Shown here in pieces: positions 21,725-30,063 of a stretch of 64,000 nucleotides of DNA. Both the position numbers and the translations under genes were made by a program. Position 1 is the first letter of the stretch, and every line of letters starts with the position of its first letter. The DNA comes from Novosphingobium sp. 18050. Lineage in GTDB: Bacteria > Pseudomonadota > Alphaproteobacteria > Sphingomonadales > Sphingomonadaceae. The notes below the pieces were generated by a model. That model ran no database searches. It was not told the origin of the DNA and saw only the letters and a program-made list of their open reading frames with translations. Location: contig NZ_CACSJO010000002.1 of the NCBI RefSeq assembly GCF_902706195.1, forward strand, positions 1-64,000, given 5' to 3'.

Positions 21725-23221
21725 ATGCTGACCAAGCGCCCTGCCTCCCGGGTTATGGCCGTTCTGGCCGCGCTTTCGCTCGTCTCCTGCAGTTCCTATG
21801 ACAATTCGGCCTTCGGTGTCGCCGTCGTGGGCAGCGCCGAAGACCCGTTCGAGCATGGCGTTCACCTGGCCACAGCCGGCCAACTGGTGCGGGCGGCGAC
21901 GGAGGAGGGCCTCGTCGCCTTCGACGAGGCGGGACGGGTCATTCCGGCTCTGGCTGACCGCTGGATCGTCACCGACGACGGGCAGAGCTATATCTTCCGC
22001 CTGCGCGAGGGCAACTGGGAGAATGGCGACCCGCTGACCGCCGAATCGGCGCGGAAGTCGATCCGCGACGCGCTCAAGGCGCTGAACGAAACACCGCTGG
22101 CGCTCGACCTCGGCGGCATCGAAGATATCCGCGCCATGGCCGGGCGCGTGATCGAAATCCGTCTGAATCGGCCGATGCCATACCTGCTGCAACTGCTTGC
22201 GCAGCCCGAACTGGGTTTGGATCATGGCGGCAAGGGCGGCGGTACGATGACCATCGCGCGGAGCGGCAAGCTGGCCGCGCTTACGCCGATAGACCCCTCG
22301 CGCCTCGGCCTGCCGGCGATCGAGGACTGGGCGGAACGGACCCGAAAGATTCAGCTTCGCGCCTTGCCGGGCCCGGCTGCCGTTGCGGCATTCAACGACG
22401 GTGAGGTCGATCTCGTGCTTGGCGGGCGCATTCAGGATTTCATGCTGACCCGTTCGGTGGGCATCCTGCGCGGTACTATCCAGCTCGACCCCGTAATCGG
22501 CCTGTTCGGTCTTCAGGTGATGACCGACAAGGGTTTCCTGGCCGAGCCGGCCAACCGCGAGGCCCTGGCCATGGCGATCGACCGGCCCGCTCTGATCGCG
22601 CCTTTCGGCGTGGGCGGCTGGTCGCCGACGACGCGGATCGTCACGCCCAGCCTCGACGGCGATCTCGGCACCATCGGCGAGCGCTGGAGCGAGCAGTCGC
22701 TGGATGATCGCCGTGCAGTGGCGGCGGCCCGCGTCCGGGCCTGGCGTCCTCCTGCGGGTTCGAAGGTTCCGGCAGATGCCGGACCCGTGCGCCTGCACGT
22801 CTGGTTGCCGGAGGGCGGGGGATCGCAGTTGCTGTTCAATCGCCTCCTGGCCGATTTCGCGGCCATCGGAGTCCAGCTGGAGCGCGCGCCCGAAGCGGAC
22901 GGCGCCGACCTTGCGCTGGTCGACGACGTGGCGCGTTATCCCCGCGCGGCATGGTATCTGAACCGGCTCTCGTGCCGGGACGGGCGGGGCCTATGCTCGC
23001 AGGATGCAGATTCCCGCGTGGCCGAGGCCGCGAACGCCGTAACCCCGGTAGAACGCGCCGCGCTGCTGACCGAGGCGGAGGCCGAACTTACCGCCAGCAA
23101 CGTCTTCATTCCTTTCGGCACGCCGATCCGCTGGTCCCTGGTGCGCGGCAGTGTCGACGGCTTCGCGGCGAACGCATGGGGATGGCATCCCTTGATGCCC
23201 CTGTCCTGGCTCCCCAAATAG
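21725..23221 (+). CDS. Orphan oligopeptide-type ABC substrate-binding lipoprotein
   Basis: A 498-residue SBP family 5 protein. The lipoprotein signal ends in LSLVSC near residue 22. Typical blocks are ATEEGLVAFDEAGRVIPALADRW near residue 60, YIFRLREGNWENGDPLTAE near residue 85 and the C-terminal FIPFGTPIRWSLVRG. The dipeptide/oligopeptide family fold (DppA/OppA, also nickel or microcin binding) is clear, but no permease or ATPase gene is adjacent, and homologs in sphingomonads are often likewise alone. The ligand is unknown. Confidence 0.85.
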   Translation: MLTKRPASRVMAVLAALSLVSCSSYDNSAFGVAVVGSAEDPFEHGVHLATAGQLVRAATEEGLVAFDEAGRVIPALADRWIVTDDGQSYIFRLREGNWENGDPLTAESARKSIRDALKALNETPLALDLGGIEDIRAMAGRVIEIRLNRPMPYLLQLLAQPELGLDHGGKGGGTMTIARSGKLAALTPIDPSRLGLPAIEDWAERTRKIQLRALPGPAAVAAFNDGEVDLVLGGRIQDFMLTRSVGILRGTIQLDPVIGLFGLQVMTDKGFLAEPANREALAMAIDRPALIAPFGVGGWSPTTRIVTPSLDGDLGTIGERWSEQSLDDRRAVAAARVRAWRPPAGSKVPADAGPVRLHVWLPEGGGSQLLFNRLLADFAAIGVQLERAPEADGADLALVDDVARYPRAAWYLNRLSCRDGRGLCSQDADSRVAEAANAVTPVERAALLTEAEAELTASNVFIPFGTPIRWSLVRGSVDGFAANAWGWHPLMPLSWLPK

Positions 23222-23264
23222 GGTTCGCGGCTCTGGTGGCCGCGGCTCCACGAGAGGCAATGCG

Positions 23265-23696
23265 TTGGTCACAGGACCTCAATCAACCCCCCGATCTGCC
23301 AGGCGCATGGAATTCGACCTTCCGCTCGGCAACGACCCCGTGGCCATCCGCCGGCGCGTCGAGGCCTTGGAACATGTGCTGGAGCGTGCCTTCACCGTGC
23401 CAGGCATCAGGCGGCAGGTCGGCCTCGATGCCATTGTCGGGCTGGTGCCGATCGCCGGTGACCTGATCGCGGGGGCACTGGGCCTCTACCTCGTGTGGGA
23501 GGCGCGCAATCTGGGCATGTCGAAGTGGCAGTTGGCGCGTATGACGGCCAACGTCGGGTTCGATACCATGCTGGGCGCGATCCCGGTGGCGGGCGATCTG
23601 TTCGACTTCCTGTTTCGCTCGAACAGCCGTAACCTCAAGATCATCCGCAAGCATCTCGACAAGCATCACCCGCATACCCGGGTGATCGACGCCTGA
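23265..23696 (+). CDS. DUF4112 family membrane protein
   Basis: A protein of about 143 residues with the DUF4112 core: RVEALEHVLERAFTVPGIRRQ, then VGLDAIVGLVPIAGDLIAGA and NVGFDTMLGAIPVAGDLFDF, two similar hydrophobic hairpins that carry the repeated PxAGD motif. It probably sits in the inner membrane; function unknown. The start is TTG at 23265, which has GAGAGG seven bases upstream; an internal ATG at 23307 would remove 14 poorly conserved residues. It follows the substrate-binding gene after 43 bases. Confidence 0.8.
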   Translation: MVTGPQSTPRSARRMEFDLPLGNDPVAIRRRVEALEHVLERAFTVPGIRRQVGLDAIVGLVPIAGDLIAGALGLYLVWEARNLGMSKWQLARMTANVGFDTMLGAIPVAGDLFDFLFRSNSRNLKIIRKHLDKHHPHTRVIDA

Positions 23697-23734
23697 CGCT
23701 TTCGCAGCGGCGGCTGCCGGGCTATGGGTTGGCA

Positions 23735-23944
23735 ATGAAAAAGGCCTGCCTGATCTCCCTCAGCCTGGTTCCGGCTCTGCTGGCGCTGGGCGGCTGTTCC
23801 AAGCCCGATACCGCGCCGGGCCCGGGGGGCGTCACCATGGGCGAGGCGCGCGCGCTCGACGAAGCCGCCGCTATGCTGGATGAGCGCAGGCCGCCTGCCG
23901 CGGCGCTGCAGCCTTCGCTTCCGAAAGGCGTGCAGGAGCGCTGA
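23735..23944 (+). CDS. Small lipoprotein
   Basis: A 69-residue predicted lipoprotein. A lysine start (MKKACLISLSLVPALLAL) leads into the lipobox LGGC, followed by a proline- and alanine-rich mature part of about 48 residues with no recognisable domain. It lies in a 250-base stretch between DUF4112 and the convergent arfB gene, with a four-base gap to arfB. It resembles the short lipoproteins common beside metabolic genes in this order, but I do not recognise a family. Confidence 0.6.
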   Translation: MKKACLISLSLVPALLALGGCSKPDTAPGPGGVTMGEARALDEAAAMLDERRPPAAALQPSLPKGVQER

Positions 23945-23947
23945 GGC

Positions 23948-24355
23948 TCAGTCGAAGCTGACCTTGCCGCGCCCGGCCTTGACCGAGCCGCGCAGCTTCT
24001 TGCCCTTGATCCGCTGTTCCTTGCCGATCCGGTTGAGGCGGCTTTTGGCGCGCTTCTCGGGAAATTTGTGGGCTTCGACGAGAAGCTCCACCATGCGTTC
24101 GCGGGCATCGGCGCGGTTGGCTTCCTGCGTGCGGAAGCGGCGCGCGGTGAACACCAGTTCACCGCGCAGCGTCATGCGGCTGCCCGCCAGTTCCTTCAGC
24201 CGCGCGAACACCTCGGGGCTGAGGCGCAGGGCATAGCAGTCCAGCCGCAGCTGGCAGGCGGTCGCCACCTTGTTGACGTTCTGCCCGCCAGGCCCGGTCG
24301 AGGCGATGAAGCTCTCGGTCGCGAGCGCCTGCGCGCGGTCTAGAACCTCATTCAT
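23948..24355 (-). CDS. arfB: Alternative ribosome-rescue factor ArfB (peptidyl-tRNA hydrolase)
   Basis: A 135-residue class I release-factor-like protein that frees ribosomes stalled on truncated mRNA. The catalytic GGQ is in ASTGPGGQNVNKVATA near residue 25. The basic C-terminal tail (GKKLRGSVKAGRGK) enters the empty mRNA channel in known structures. There is no codon-recognition domain, as expected for ArfB/YaeJ. The ATG at 24355 overlaps the end of the upstream pseudouridine synthase gene by eight bases. A longer in-frame extension has a composition unlike protein and was not used. Confidence 0.93.
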   Translation of the reverse strand: MNEVLDRAQALATESFIASTGPGGQNVNKVATACQLRLDCYALRLSPEVFARLKELAGSRMTLRGELVFTARRFRTQEANRADARERMVELLVEAHKFPEKRAKSRLNRIGKEQRIKGKKLRGSVKAGRGKVSFD

Positions 24356-25055
24356 CCGGCTCGTTGTCCGGCGTTTCAGGCGCGGTTTCTTCCGGCGTGA
24401 AGCCCAGTGCGACGAAGTCTGCGGGCATGGGGGCAACCGCCACGATCGGCGCCTTTTCTCCGCCGCGCGGCACGGTGAGGCCGGCGGCGTGGAGCATCGT
24501 GCGGCGCGCACCATGCGGGGTGTCGGCGCCGTCGCCGTAGATCGGATCGCCCAGCAGCGCGAAGCCGAGGCCGGAGGCGGCGTGGACGCGGATCTGGTGG
24601 GTGCGGCCGGTTTCGGGGCGGAATTCGACCAGCGTCAGGCCATCCTGCACTTCCAGCTTGCGCCAGTGCGTGACCGAGGGCTTGCCCTTGCGCGCCGGGA
24701 TCATCCGCCAGCCTTCGGTGACCGAGCTGATCTTGGACAGCGCGAGTTCGATCGTCCCGGCCTCATCCGCGATTTCGCCCGCGACGATGCCGAGATAGCG
24801 CTTTTCCACCGTGCGTTCCTCGAAGGCGGCGGAGTAGCGCTTGAGTGCCTTGGGGTTGCGGGCCAGCAGCAGGCAGCCCGACGTGTCGCGGTCCAGGCGG
24901 TGGACGGGGAAGGGCTGGCGCTGGAAGCCCAGCTTCAATTCGTCGAGCCGGTCTTCGAGGCAGGGACCGCCCGCGCGCGGCTGATCGAGCGGCAGGCCGC
25001 CGGGCTTGTCGATGACGAGCGCCTCGCCGTCCTCGAAAAGGATTTCCAGTTCCAT
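24348..25055 (-). CDS. RluA-family RNA pseudouridine synthase
   Basis: A 235-residue pseudouridine synthase. The catalytic motif is PVHRLDRDTSGCLLLARNP near residue 50, where the aspartate of HRLD attacks the uridine. VIDKPGGLPLDQPRAGG near residue 14 and VEFRPETGRTHQIRVHAAS near residue 140 complete the family pattern. There is no S4 RNA-binding domain, so it is of the RluA/TruC-like short type and the exact target (rRNA or tRNA) cannot be told. The C-terminus ends in an acidic tail. Confidence 0.9.
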   Translation of the reverse strand: MELEILFEDGEALVIDKPGGLPLDQPRAGGPCLEDRLDELKLGFQRQPFPVHRLDRDTSGCLLLARNPKALKRYSAAFEERTVEKRYLGIVAGEIADEAGTIELALSKISSVTEGWRMIPARKGKPSVTHWRKLEVQDGLTLVEFRPETGRTHQIRVHAASGLGFALLGDPIYGDGADTPHGARRTMLHAAGLTVPRGGEKAPIVAVAPMPADFVALGFTPEETAPETPDNEPDE

Positions 25056-25164
25056 TGTACGTCTTTTCCAAATGCGTCGCCCCGAAGCATTTGCCGGGGC
25101 CGTTGGCGCTTCTTTAGGCGCAACCTCGCTTTAAGTCGAACCCTGCGGCCCGTCAGGGGGAGGA

Positions 25165-26331
25165 TCAGGCCACGGCTTCGGCGATGCGCTTGCAGGCTTC
25201 GACCAGTTTGGCTTCGTCCGCTGCGAAGCTGATGCGGAAGCCGTCGCGGTGGCCGAAGGCGGAGGCGGGCACGATGGCGACGCCGTGGTCGAGCAGGTGT
25301 AGCGCCAGCCTGGCGTCGTCGCCGAACCGCTCCATCAGCGGGGCGGCGTCGACCATGCAGTAGAACGCACCGTCGGGCGTCGGGGTCGAAAGGCCGGGGA
25401 TCGCGTTGATCGCGCCGACCACCAGATCGCGCCGGGCGCGGAAGCGTTCGCACCACTCGGCGAGGAATTCCTGCGGCCCCTCGAACGCGGCGACCGCAGC
25501 GGCCTGACTAATCGAGCAGGGGTTGCCCGAGGAATGCGACTGCAGCCGCTCCATCGCCTTGATGAGCCATTCCGGCCCGGCGGCAACGCCGATGCGGAAG
25601 CCGGTCATCGCGTGGCTCTTGGAAACGCCGGAGATCGTCAGGATGCGGTCGGCAAGGTCCGGGCACAGGTTCGCCAGAGTGGCGTGGCGCGCGCCGGTGT
25701 AGTTGATCGGCGCATAGATATCGTCCGACAGGATCAGGATGCGCGGGTGATGGCGCAGCACTTCACCGATGCCCAGCAGCATCTCGGCCGGGTAGCAGGC
25801 GCCGGTCGGGTTGCCGGGGCTGTTGAGCAGCAGCCACTGCGTGCGCGGGCCGATCTGGGCTTCGAGGTCGGCGGCGGTGAAGCGGAAGTTGTCCTTGGCG
25901 TGGGTGTGCAGCGGCACGACCTTGCCGCCGGCGAAGCGGATGATTTCCGGATAGCTGACCCACCACGGGGCAGGAACGATGGCCTCGTCGCCCTCACTCA
26001 TGGTGGCGAGCATGGCGTGGAAGATCGCCTGCTTGCCGCCCGCGCTGACGGTCACCTGCGAGGTGGGAACCTCGATCCCGAGGTCGCGCGCGAAATGCAG
26101 GGCTGCCGCCTGCTTGAGGCGCGAGGTGCCGCCGACGGGGGTATATTTGGTATCGCCGCCGTCGAGCGCGGCCTTGGCGGCGTCCAGCACGTGGGGCGGG
26201 GTGGCGAAGTCCGGCTCGCCCACCGAGAGCGAGATGATGTCGCGGCCGGCCTCGCGCAATTGGGTGGCGCGGTCGGTCATCGCCGTCGTCTGCGACGGGG
26301 CAATGCGGGAGAGAGCGGCGGAGATATGCAT
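25165..26331 (-). CDS. Class I PLP-dependent aminotransferase (aspartate aminotransferase-type)
   Basis: A 388-residue fold-type I transaminase of the Ib aspartate aminotransferase group. Visible are the substrate-side ISLSVGEPDFATPPHVLDA, NSPGNPTGACYP with the PLP-contacting asparagine near residue 168, LILSDDIYAPINY with the pyridoxal nitrogen aspartate, and SGVSKSHAMTGFRIG with the Schiff-base lysine near residue 232, then the conserved arginine near the C-terminus (FRISFA). It begins on the last base of the pabBC stop, so the two genes are probably co-transcribed. Confidence 0.92.
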   Translation of the reverse strand: MHISAALSRIAPSQTTAMTDRATQLREAGRDIISLSVGEPDFATPPHVLDAAKAALDGGDTKYTPVGGTSRLKQAAALHFARDLGIEVPTSQVTVSAGGKQAIFHAMLATMSEGDEAIVPAPWWVSYPEIIRFAGGKVVPLHTHAKDNFRFTAADLEAQIGPRTQWLLLNSPGNPTGACYPAEMLLGIGEVLRHHPRILILSDDIYAPINYTGARHATLANLCPDLADRILTISGVSKSHAMTGFRIGVAAGPEWLIKAMERLQSHSSGNPCSISQAAAVAAFEGPQEFLAEWCERFRARRDLVVGAINAIPGLSTPTPDGAFYCMVDAAPLMERFGDDARLALHLLDHGVAIVPASAFGHRDGFRISFAADEAKLVEACKRIAEAVA

Positions 26332-28160
26332 CAGGTGAGCAGCCGGGCCGGCATCAATCCGCGCAGGGCGTTGCCGATCAGGAAGCCGTTCGCCAGATCG
26401 TCCAGCGTCAGCTGCGCCTCGCTTGCCTTGCCGGAATCCAGCAGCGAGCGGCGCAATACGCCCGGCAGCAGGCCGAGGCGCGCGGGCGGGGTGAGCAGGA
26501 TGCCGCCGCGCTCCACGAAGATGTTGGTGAAGCAGCCTTCGGTGACCAGTCCGTCGTCGCGCAGCAGGATCGCCTCGTCGGCGCCGGCGTTTCTGGCGAG
26601 GGCGAGGCCCTTGTCGTAAAAACCGCGGTCGCTGGTCTTGTGGGCCAGTCGCCAGTCACCGCTGTCCACCGGTAGGCGCAGTACGGCGGCGCTGGCGGGT
26701 TCGGACAAAGCCGGCGGCACTTGCGCCAGTTCCAGCGAGAACGCGCCGGTACGGCCCACCACCAGACGCAGCTTGGAAGGCTTGTCGGCGTCGAAGCACA
26801 GGGCCTGGATCGCGTTGCGCACGCCGTGGCGGTCGAACCCGAAGCCCAGCGTGACCGCGCTCGCGCTGATCCTTTCAAGGTGAAGTTCGAGGAGGGCAAT
26901 GCCAGTCTCGGGCGTGAAGCACATCGTCTCGATGAGGTCGAAGCTGGCGGGCGAGATCACTCCTCCAGACGCTCGAACTTCCGACTCTCGCACGAAACCC
27001 CCTTTGACCAGGCACTCCCGCCACTCGGGAAGGGCCTCAGAATCCGCGACGATCGCCGATCCTACCCCGAGGACCGCTTTACCGCCGCCTGCGCCTGCAT
27101 TCCGGTCGGAAGAGAGGCGCAAGGTGCGGATTGCCACATTGAACGCCGCATCGCCAGAGGGTTCGACGTAGCCGATGGAGCCGCAGTAGACCCCGCGCGG
27201 CCAGCCTTCCACGGCGGCGATCAGTTCCATCGCCCGGATCTTGGGCGCGCCGGTGATCGAACCGCAGGGAAAAAGCGCGCGCAAGACGTCCACCGCGCCG
27301 GTTTCCGGGGCAAGCCGCGCCTCGACGGTGGAGACCATCTGGTGGACGGTGGGATAAGTTTCGACGCTGAAGGGGGCGAGGGCCTGTACGCTCCCGGCCT
27401 GTGCCACGCGGGACAGGTCGTTGCGCATCAGGTCAAGGATCATCAGGTTTTCCGCGCGGTCCTTGGGGCTGGCGGCAAGATCGGCGCGTAGGGCTGCGTC
27501 TTCCTGCGGAGTGCGGCCGCGCGGGCGGGTGCCTTTCATCGGTTTGACCCGGATAGTGCCGGCGCGCGCCGAAAAGAACAGCTCGGGCGAGAAGCTGAGA
27601 TGCCAATGGGTGCCGTCGTGGATCACCCCGCCATAGCCCGCTGCCGCGTTGGCGCGGATCGCGGCGTAGAGGGCCAGCGGATCGCCGCGCCATGGCCCGG
27701 CCAGCGGGAATGTGAGGTTGGCCTGATAGATGTCCCCGGCCTCGATCGCGGCGTGGAGGGTGTCGAAGGCCTGTCGGTAGGCGGCGAATTCGATCTGGGG
27801 TTCGAGCGGGCCGATTGCCGGAATATTGGAACCGGCGTTGTCGGCCAGCCACTGCGGCACCTCTGCGGCGGGGATCGTCTCGTACCCGTCGAACACCCCG
27901 AACCAGAGCAGCGGCCCGCCCGCGCCGGTGCGTTGCGGGAGCAGGTCCGCAAGGCGTGGTTCGAGCGCCAGTCCGGCTTCGTAGGCGATGTAGCCGGCCA
28001 CATGGCGGCCTGCGCGCGATAGCGTTTCGATGCGTGTCAGTGCGACGGTGACCTCGTCCCCCCGCATCGCGACGACGGTTTCTAGAGGCGCGCGGTAGAG
28101 CCGGGCGTCGGCGGCGCCCTCGCTGCGGGCGTCATCGAGGAGGATGAAGGGTTCTGGCAT
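26331..28160 (-). CDS. pabB: Fused aminodeoxychorismate synthase I - 4-amino-4-deoxychorismate lyase (PabB-PabC)
   Basis: A 609-residue fusion for para-aminobenzoate, hence folate. Residues 1-345 are PabB: VKPMKGTRPRGRTPQED with the catalytic lysine, and PCGSITGAPKIRAMELI near residue 295 are hallmarks. Residues 370-609 are a fold-type IV lyase like PabC: LIETMCFTPETGIALLELHL, the PLP lysine in AHKTSDRGFYDKGLALA and LVTEGCFTNIFVERGG. The fusion lets the unstable intermediate pass directly between the two activities. The glutaminase partner PabA is not in the window. It overlaps the aminotransferase by one base. Confidence 0.92.
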   Translation of the reverse strand: MPEPFILLDDARSEGAADARLYRAPLETVVAMRGDEVTVALTRIETLSRAGRHVAGYIAYEAGLALEPRLADLLPQRTGAGGPLLWFGVFDGYETIPAAEVPQWLADNAGSNIPAIGPLEPQIEFAAYRQAFDTLHAAIEAGDIYQANLTFPLAGPWRGDPLALYAAIRANAAAGYGGVIHDGTHWHLSFSPELFFSARAGTIRVKPMKGTRPRGRTPQEDAALRADLAASPKDRAENLMILDLMRNDLSRVAQAGSVQALAPFSVETYPTVHQMVSTVEARLAPETGAVDVLRALFPCGSITGAPKIRAMELIAAVEGWPRGVYCGSIGYVEPSGDAAFNVAIRTLRLSSDRNAGAGGGKAVLGVGSAIVADSEALPEWRECLVKGGFVRESEVRASGGVISPASFDLIETMCFTPETGIALLELHLERISASAVTLGFGFDRHGVRNAIQALCFDADKPSKLRLVVGRTGAFSLELAQVPPALSEPASAAVLRLPVDSGDWRLAHKTSDRGFYDKGLALARNAGADEAILLRDDGLVTEGCFTNIFVERGGILLTPPARLGLLPGVLRRSLLDSGKASEAQLTLDDLANGFLIGNALRGLMPARLLT

Positions 28161-28220
28161 GGGCTGGCCCGGCCTTTAGCGGCACTGTGGGCCCGTGGCA
28201 AAAGCCCTGTCACCAAGCCT

Positions 28221-28240
28221 CCCCGGACTTGATCCGGGAC
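28221..28240. repeat. CCCGGA-CTTGA-TCCGGG palindrome
   Basis: CCCGGA (28223-28228) and TCCGGG (28234-28239) around CTTGA: a short palindrome known to recur between genes in many alphaproteobacterial genomes. Only this copy was seen in the window. It lies in the divergent gap between pabBC and the HerA-like gene, which otherwise shows no clear promoter. Confidence 0.65.
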
Positions 28241-28321
28241 CGCTGCGGGGGATGACGACGTGTTGCAATCGAATGGACGCGCTCTAAACCAGTATGGAAA
28301 TGCAGGCGTGGAGACGGCCGG

Positions 28322-29920
28322 ATGAGCGAAATCTTTCTCGGACTTGGCGGGAACGGCGAACGGCAAGTGCTGCGCCTCAGCCGCGCCAATCGCCACGGGC
28401 TGATCGCGGGCGCGACCGGCACCGGTAAGACCGTCACCCTGCAGACCATCGCCGAACAGTTCTCCGCCGCCGGGGTGCCGGTGTTCATGGCCGACGTGAA
28501 GGGCGATCTTTCGGGCATCTGCATGGCCGGCAGCCCGCAGTTCAAGAATGCCGCGATCCTCGAAGCGCGTGCCAGTGAGATCGGCATCACCGATTACGGA
28601 TATTCCGATAATCCGGCGGTGTTCTGGGATATCTACGGCGAGCAGGGCCATCCGGTGCGCACCACCATCTCGGAAATGGGGCCGCTGCTGCTGGCGCGGC
28701 TGATGGATCTCAACGATACGCAGGAAGGTGTGCTCAACATCGTCTTCCGCTTCGCCGACGAGCAGGGGTTGCTGCTGCTCGATCTGGAGGATCTCCAGGC
28801 GATGCTGGCCTATACCGCCGAACACGCCTCCGAACTGTCGGCCAAGTACGGCAATATCACCAAGGCCAGTGTCGGCACGATCCAGCGCCAGCTGCTGTCG
28901 CTAGACAGTCAGGGCGCCGCGCAGTTTTTCGGTGAACCGGCGCTGGAGATCGCCGACTTCATCCGCTGCGACGACAAGGGGCGCGGATACATCAACGTTC
29001 TTGCCGCCGACAAGCTGATGCGCAGCCCGAAGCTCTACGCGACCTTCCTGTTATGGCTGCTGTCCGAGCTGTTCGAGGTGCTTCCCGAAGTGGGCGATCC
29101 CGACAAGCCCAAGCTGGTGTTCTTCTTCGACGAGGCACACCTGCTGTTCGACGATGCCCCCAAGGCGTTGACGGACAAAGTGGAGCAGGTGGTGCGTCTG
29201 GTCCGCTCCAAGGGCGTGGGTGTGTACTTCGTGACGCAAAACCCGATCGATATCCCCGAGAACATCGCGGGCCAGTTGGGCAATCGCGTGCAGCATGCGT
29301 TGCGGGCATTCACCCCGCGCGACAAGAAGGCGATTAAGGCTGCGGCGGATACGTTCCGCATCAATCCCGACCTCGACGTCGAGACTGCCATCACCGAACT
29401 CAAGGTGGGCGAAGCGCTGGTCTCCACGCTTGCCGATGACGGTTCGCCGGGCGTGGTGCAGCGCACGCTGGTGGCGCCGCCGCGATCGCGGCTGGGACCG
29501 ATCGACGCCAAGGAGCGCGCCATCGTCCAGTCGATCAGCCCGGTAGAGGGCAAGTACGACACCCGCATCAACCGCGAGAGCGCCGAGGAAGTGCTGGCCG
29601 CCAAGGCCGCCGACGCTGCCGCCACCGCGCAGGAGGTGGCGGTGAAGGGCAAGGAGGAAGTCGGCAAGCAGGAGCGCAAGAGCCCGGGCCTGTGGGACGG
29701 CATCGGCGGCAAGGTCGCCAAGGCTGCGGCGGGCGCGGCTGCGGCCAGTGCCGGTTCGATCCTCGCGCAGACGATGCAGGGCAAGACGAGCCGCGCCAGC
29801 CCCAAGGCTTCCGCTGCCAGCGCTGTCGCCGGCACCGTGGGCGATACGCTGGGCAAGGCGATCGGTTTTCCGGGGCTGGGCCGTTTCGCGCGCAACCTCA
29901 TCGGGGGGCTGATGCGCTGA
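28322..29920 (+). CDS. HerA-like ATPase (DUF853/YjgR family)
   Basis: A 532-residue P-loop ATPase. Walker A is [15 protein letters not shown] near residue 29, Walker B and following residues are [16 protein letters not shown] near residue 265, and [18 protein letters not shown] carries an arginine-finger-like segment. This is the DUF853 family related to HerA/FtsK motors, whose role is unsettled. The last 110 residues are alanine- and lysine-rich and probably helical or disordered. It is probably a hexameric cytosolic motor. The gene stands alone, with repeats on both sides. Confidence 0.85.
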   Translation: MSEIFLGLGGNGERQVLRLSRANRHGLIAGATGTGKTVTLQTIAEQFSAAGVPVFMADVKGDLSGICMAGSPQFKNAAILEARASEIGITDYGYSDNPAVFWDIYGEQGHPVRTTISEMGPLLLARLMDLNDTQEGVLNIVFRFADEQGLLLLDLEDLQAMLAYTAEHASELSAKYGNITKASVGTIQRQLLSLDSQGAAQFFGEPALEIADFIRCDDKGRGYINVLAADKLMRSPKLYATFLLWLLSELFEVLPEVGDPDKPKLVFFFDEAHLLFDDAPKALTDKVEQVVRLVRSKGVGVYFVTQNPIDIPENIAGQLGNRVQHALRAFTPRDKKAIKAAADTFRINPDLDVETAITELKVGEALVSTLADDGSPGVVQRTLVAPPRSRLGPIDAKERAIVQSISPVEGKYDTRINRESAEEVLAAKAADAAATAQEVAVKGKEEVGKQERKSPGLWDGIGGKVAKAAAGAAAASAGSILAQTMQGKTSRASPKASAASAVAGTVGDTLGKAIGFPGLGRFARNLIGGLMR

Positions 29921-29965
29921 GGGCGTGGGCGGGGAACGATTGGTATTGCCAGATAACCCACCCCG

Positions 29966-29990
29966 CTTGCCCTGAGCCTGTCGAAGCGCC
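29966..29990. repeat. CTTCGACARGCTCAG-type dispersed repeat
   Basis: Reads CTTGCCCTGAGCCTGTCGAA on the plus strand at 29966-29985, between the HerA-like gene and the secreted aminopeptidase, about 75 bases before the latter's likely start. Confidence 0.75.
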
Positions 29991-30063
29991 GCAGCACGGC
30001 ACCGGCATATTTTGCTTCGCCGACCGGCACAGGGTTCAGGACGGGCGGAATTGCGGCAAGGGG

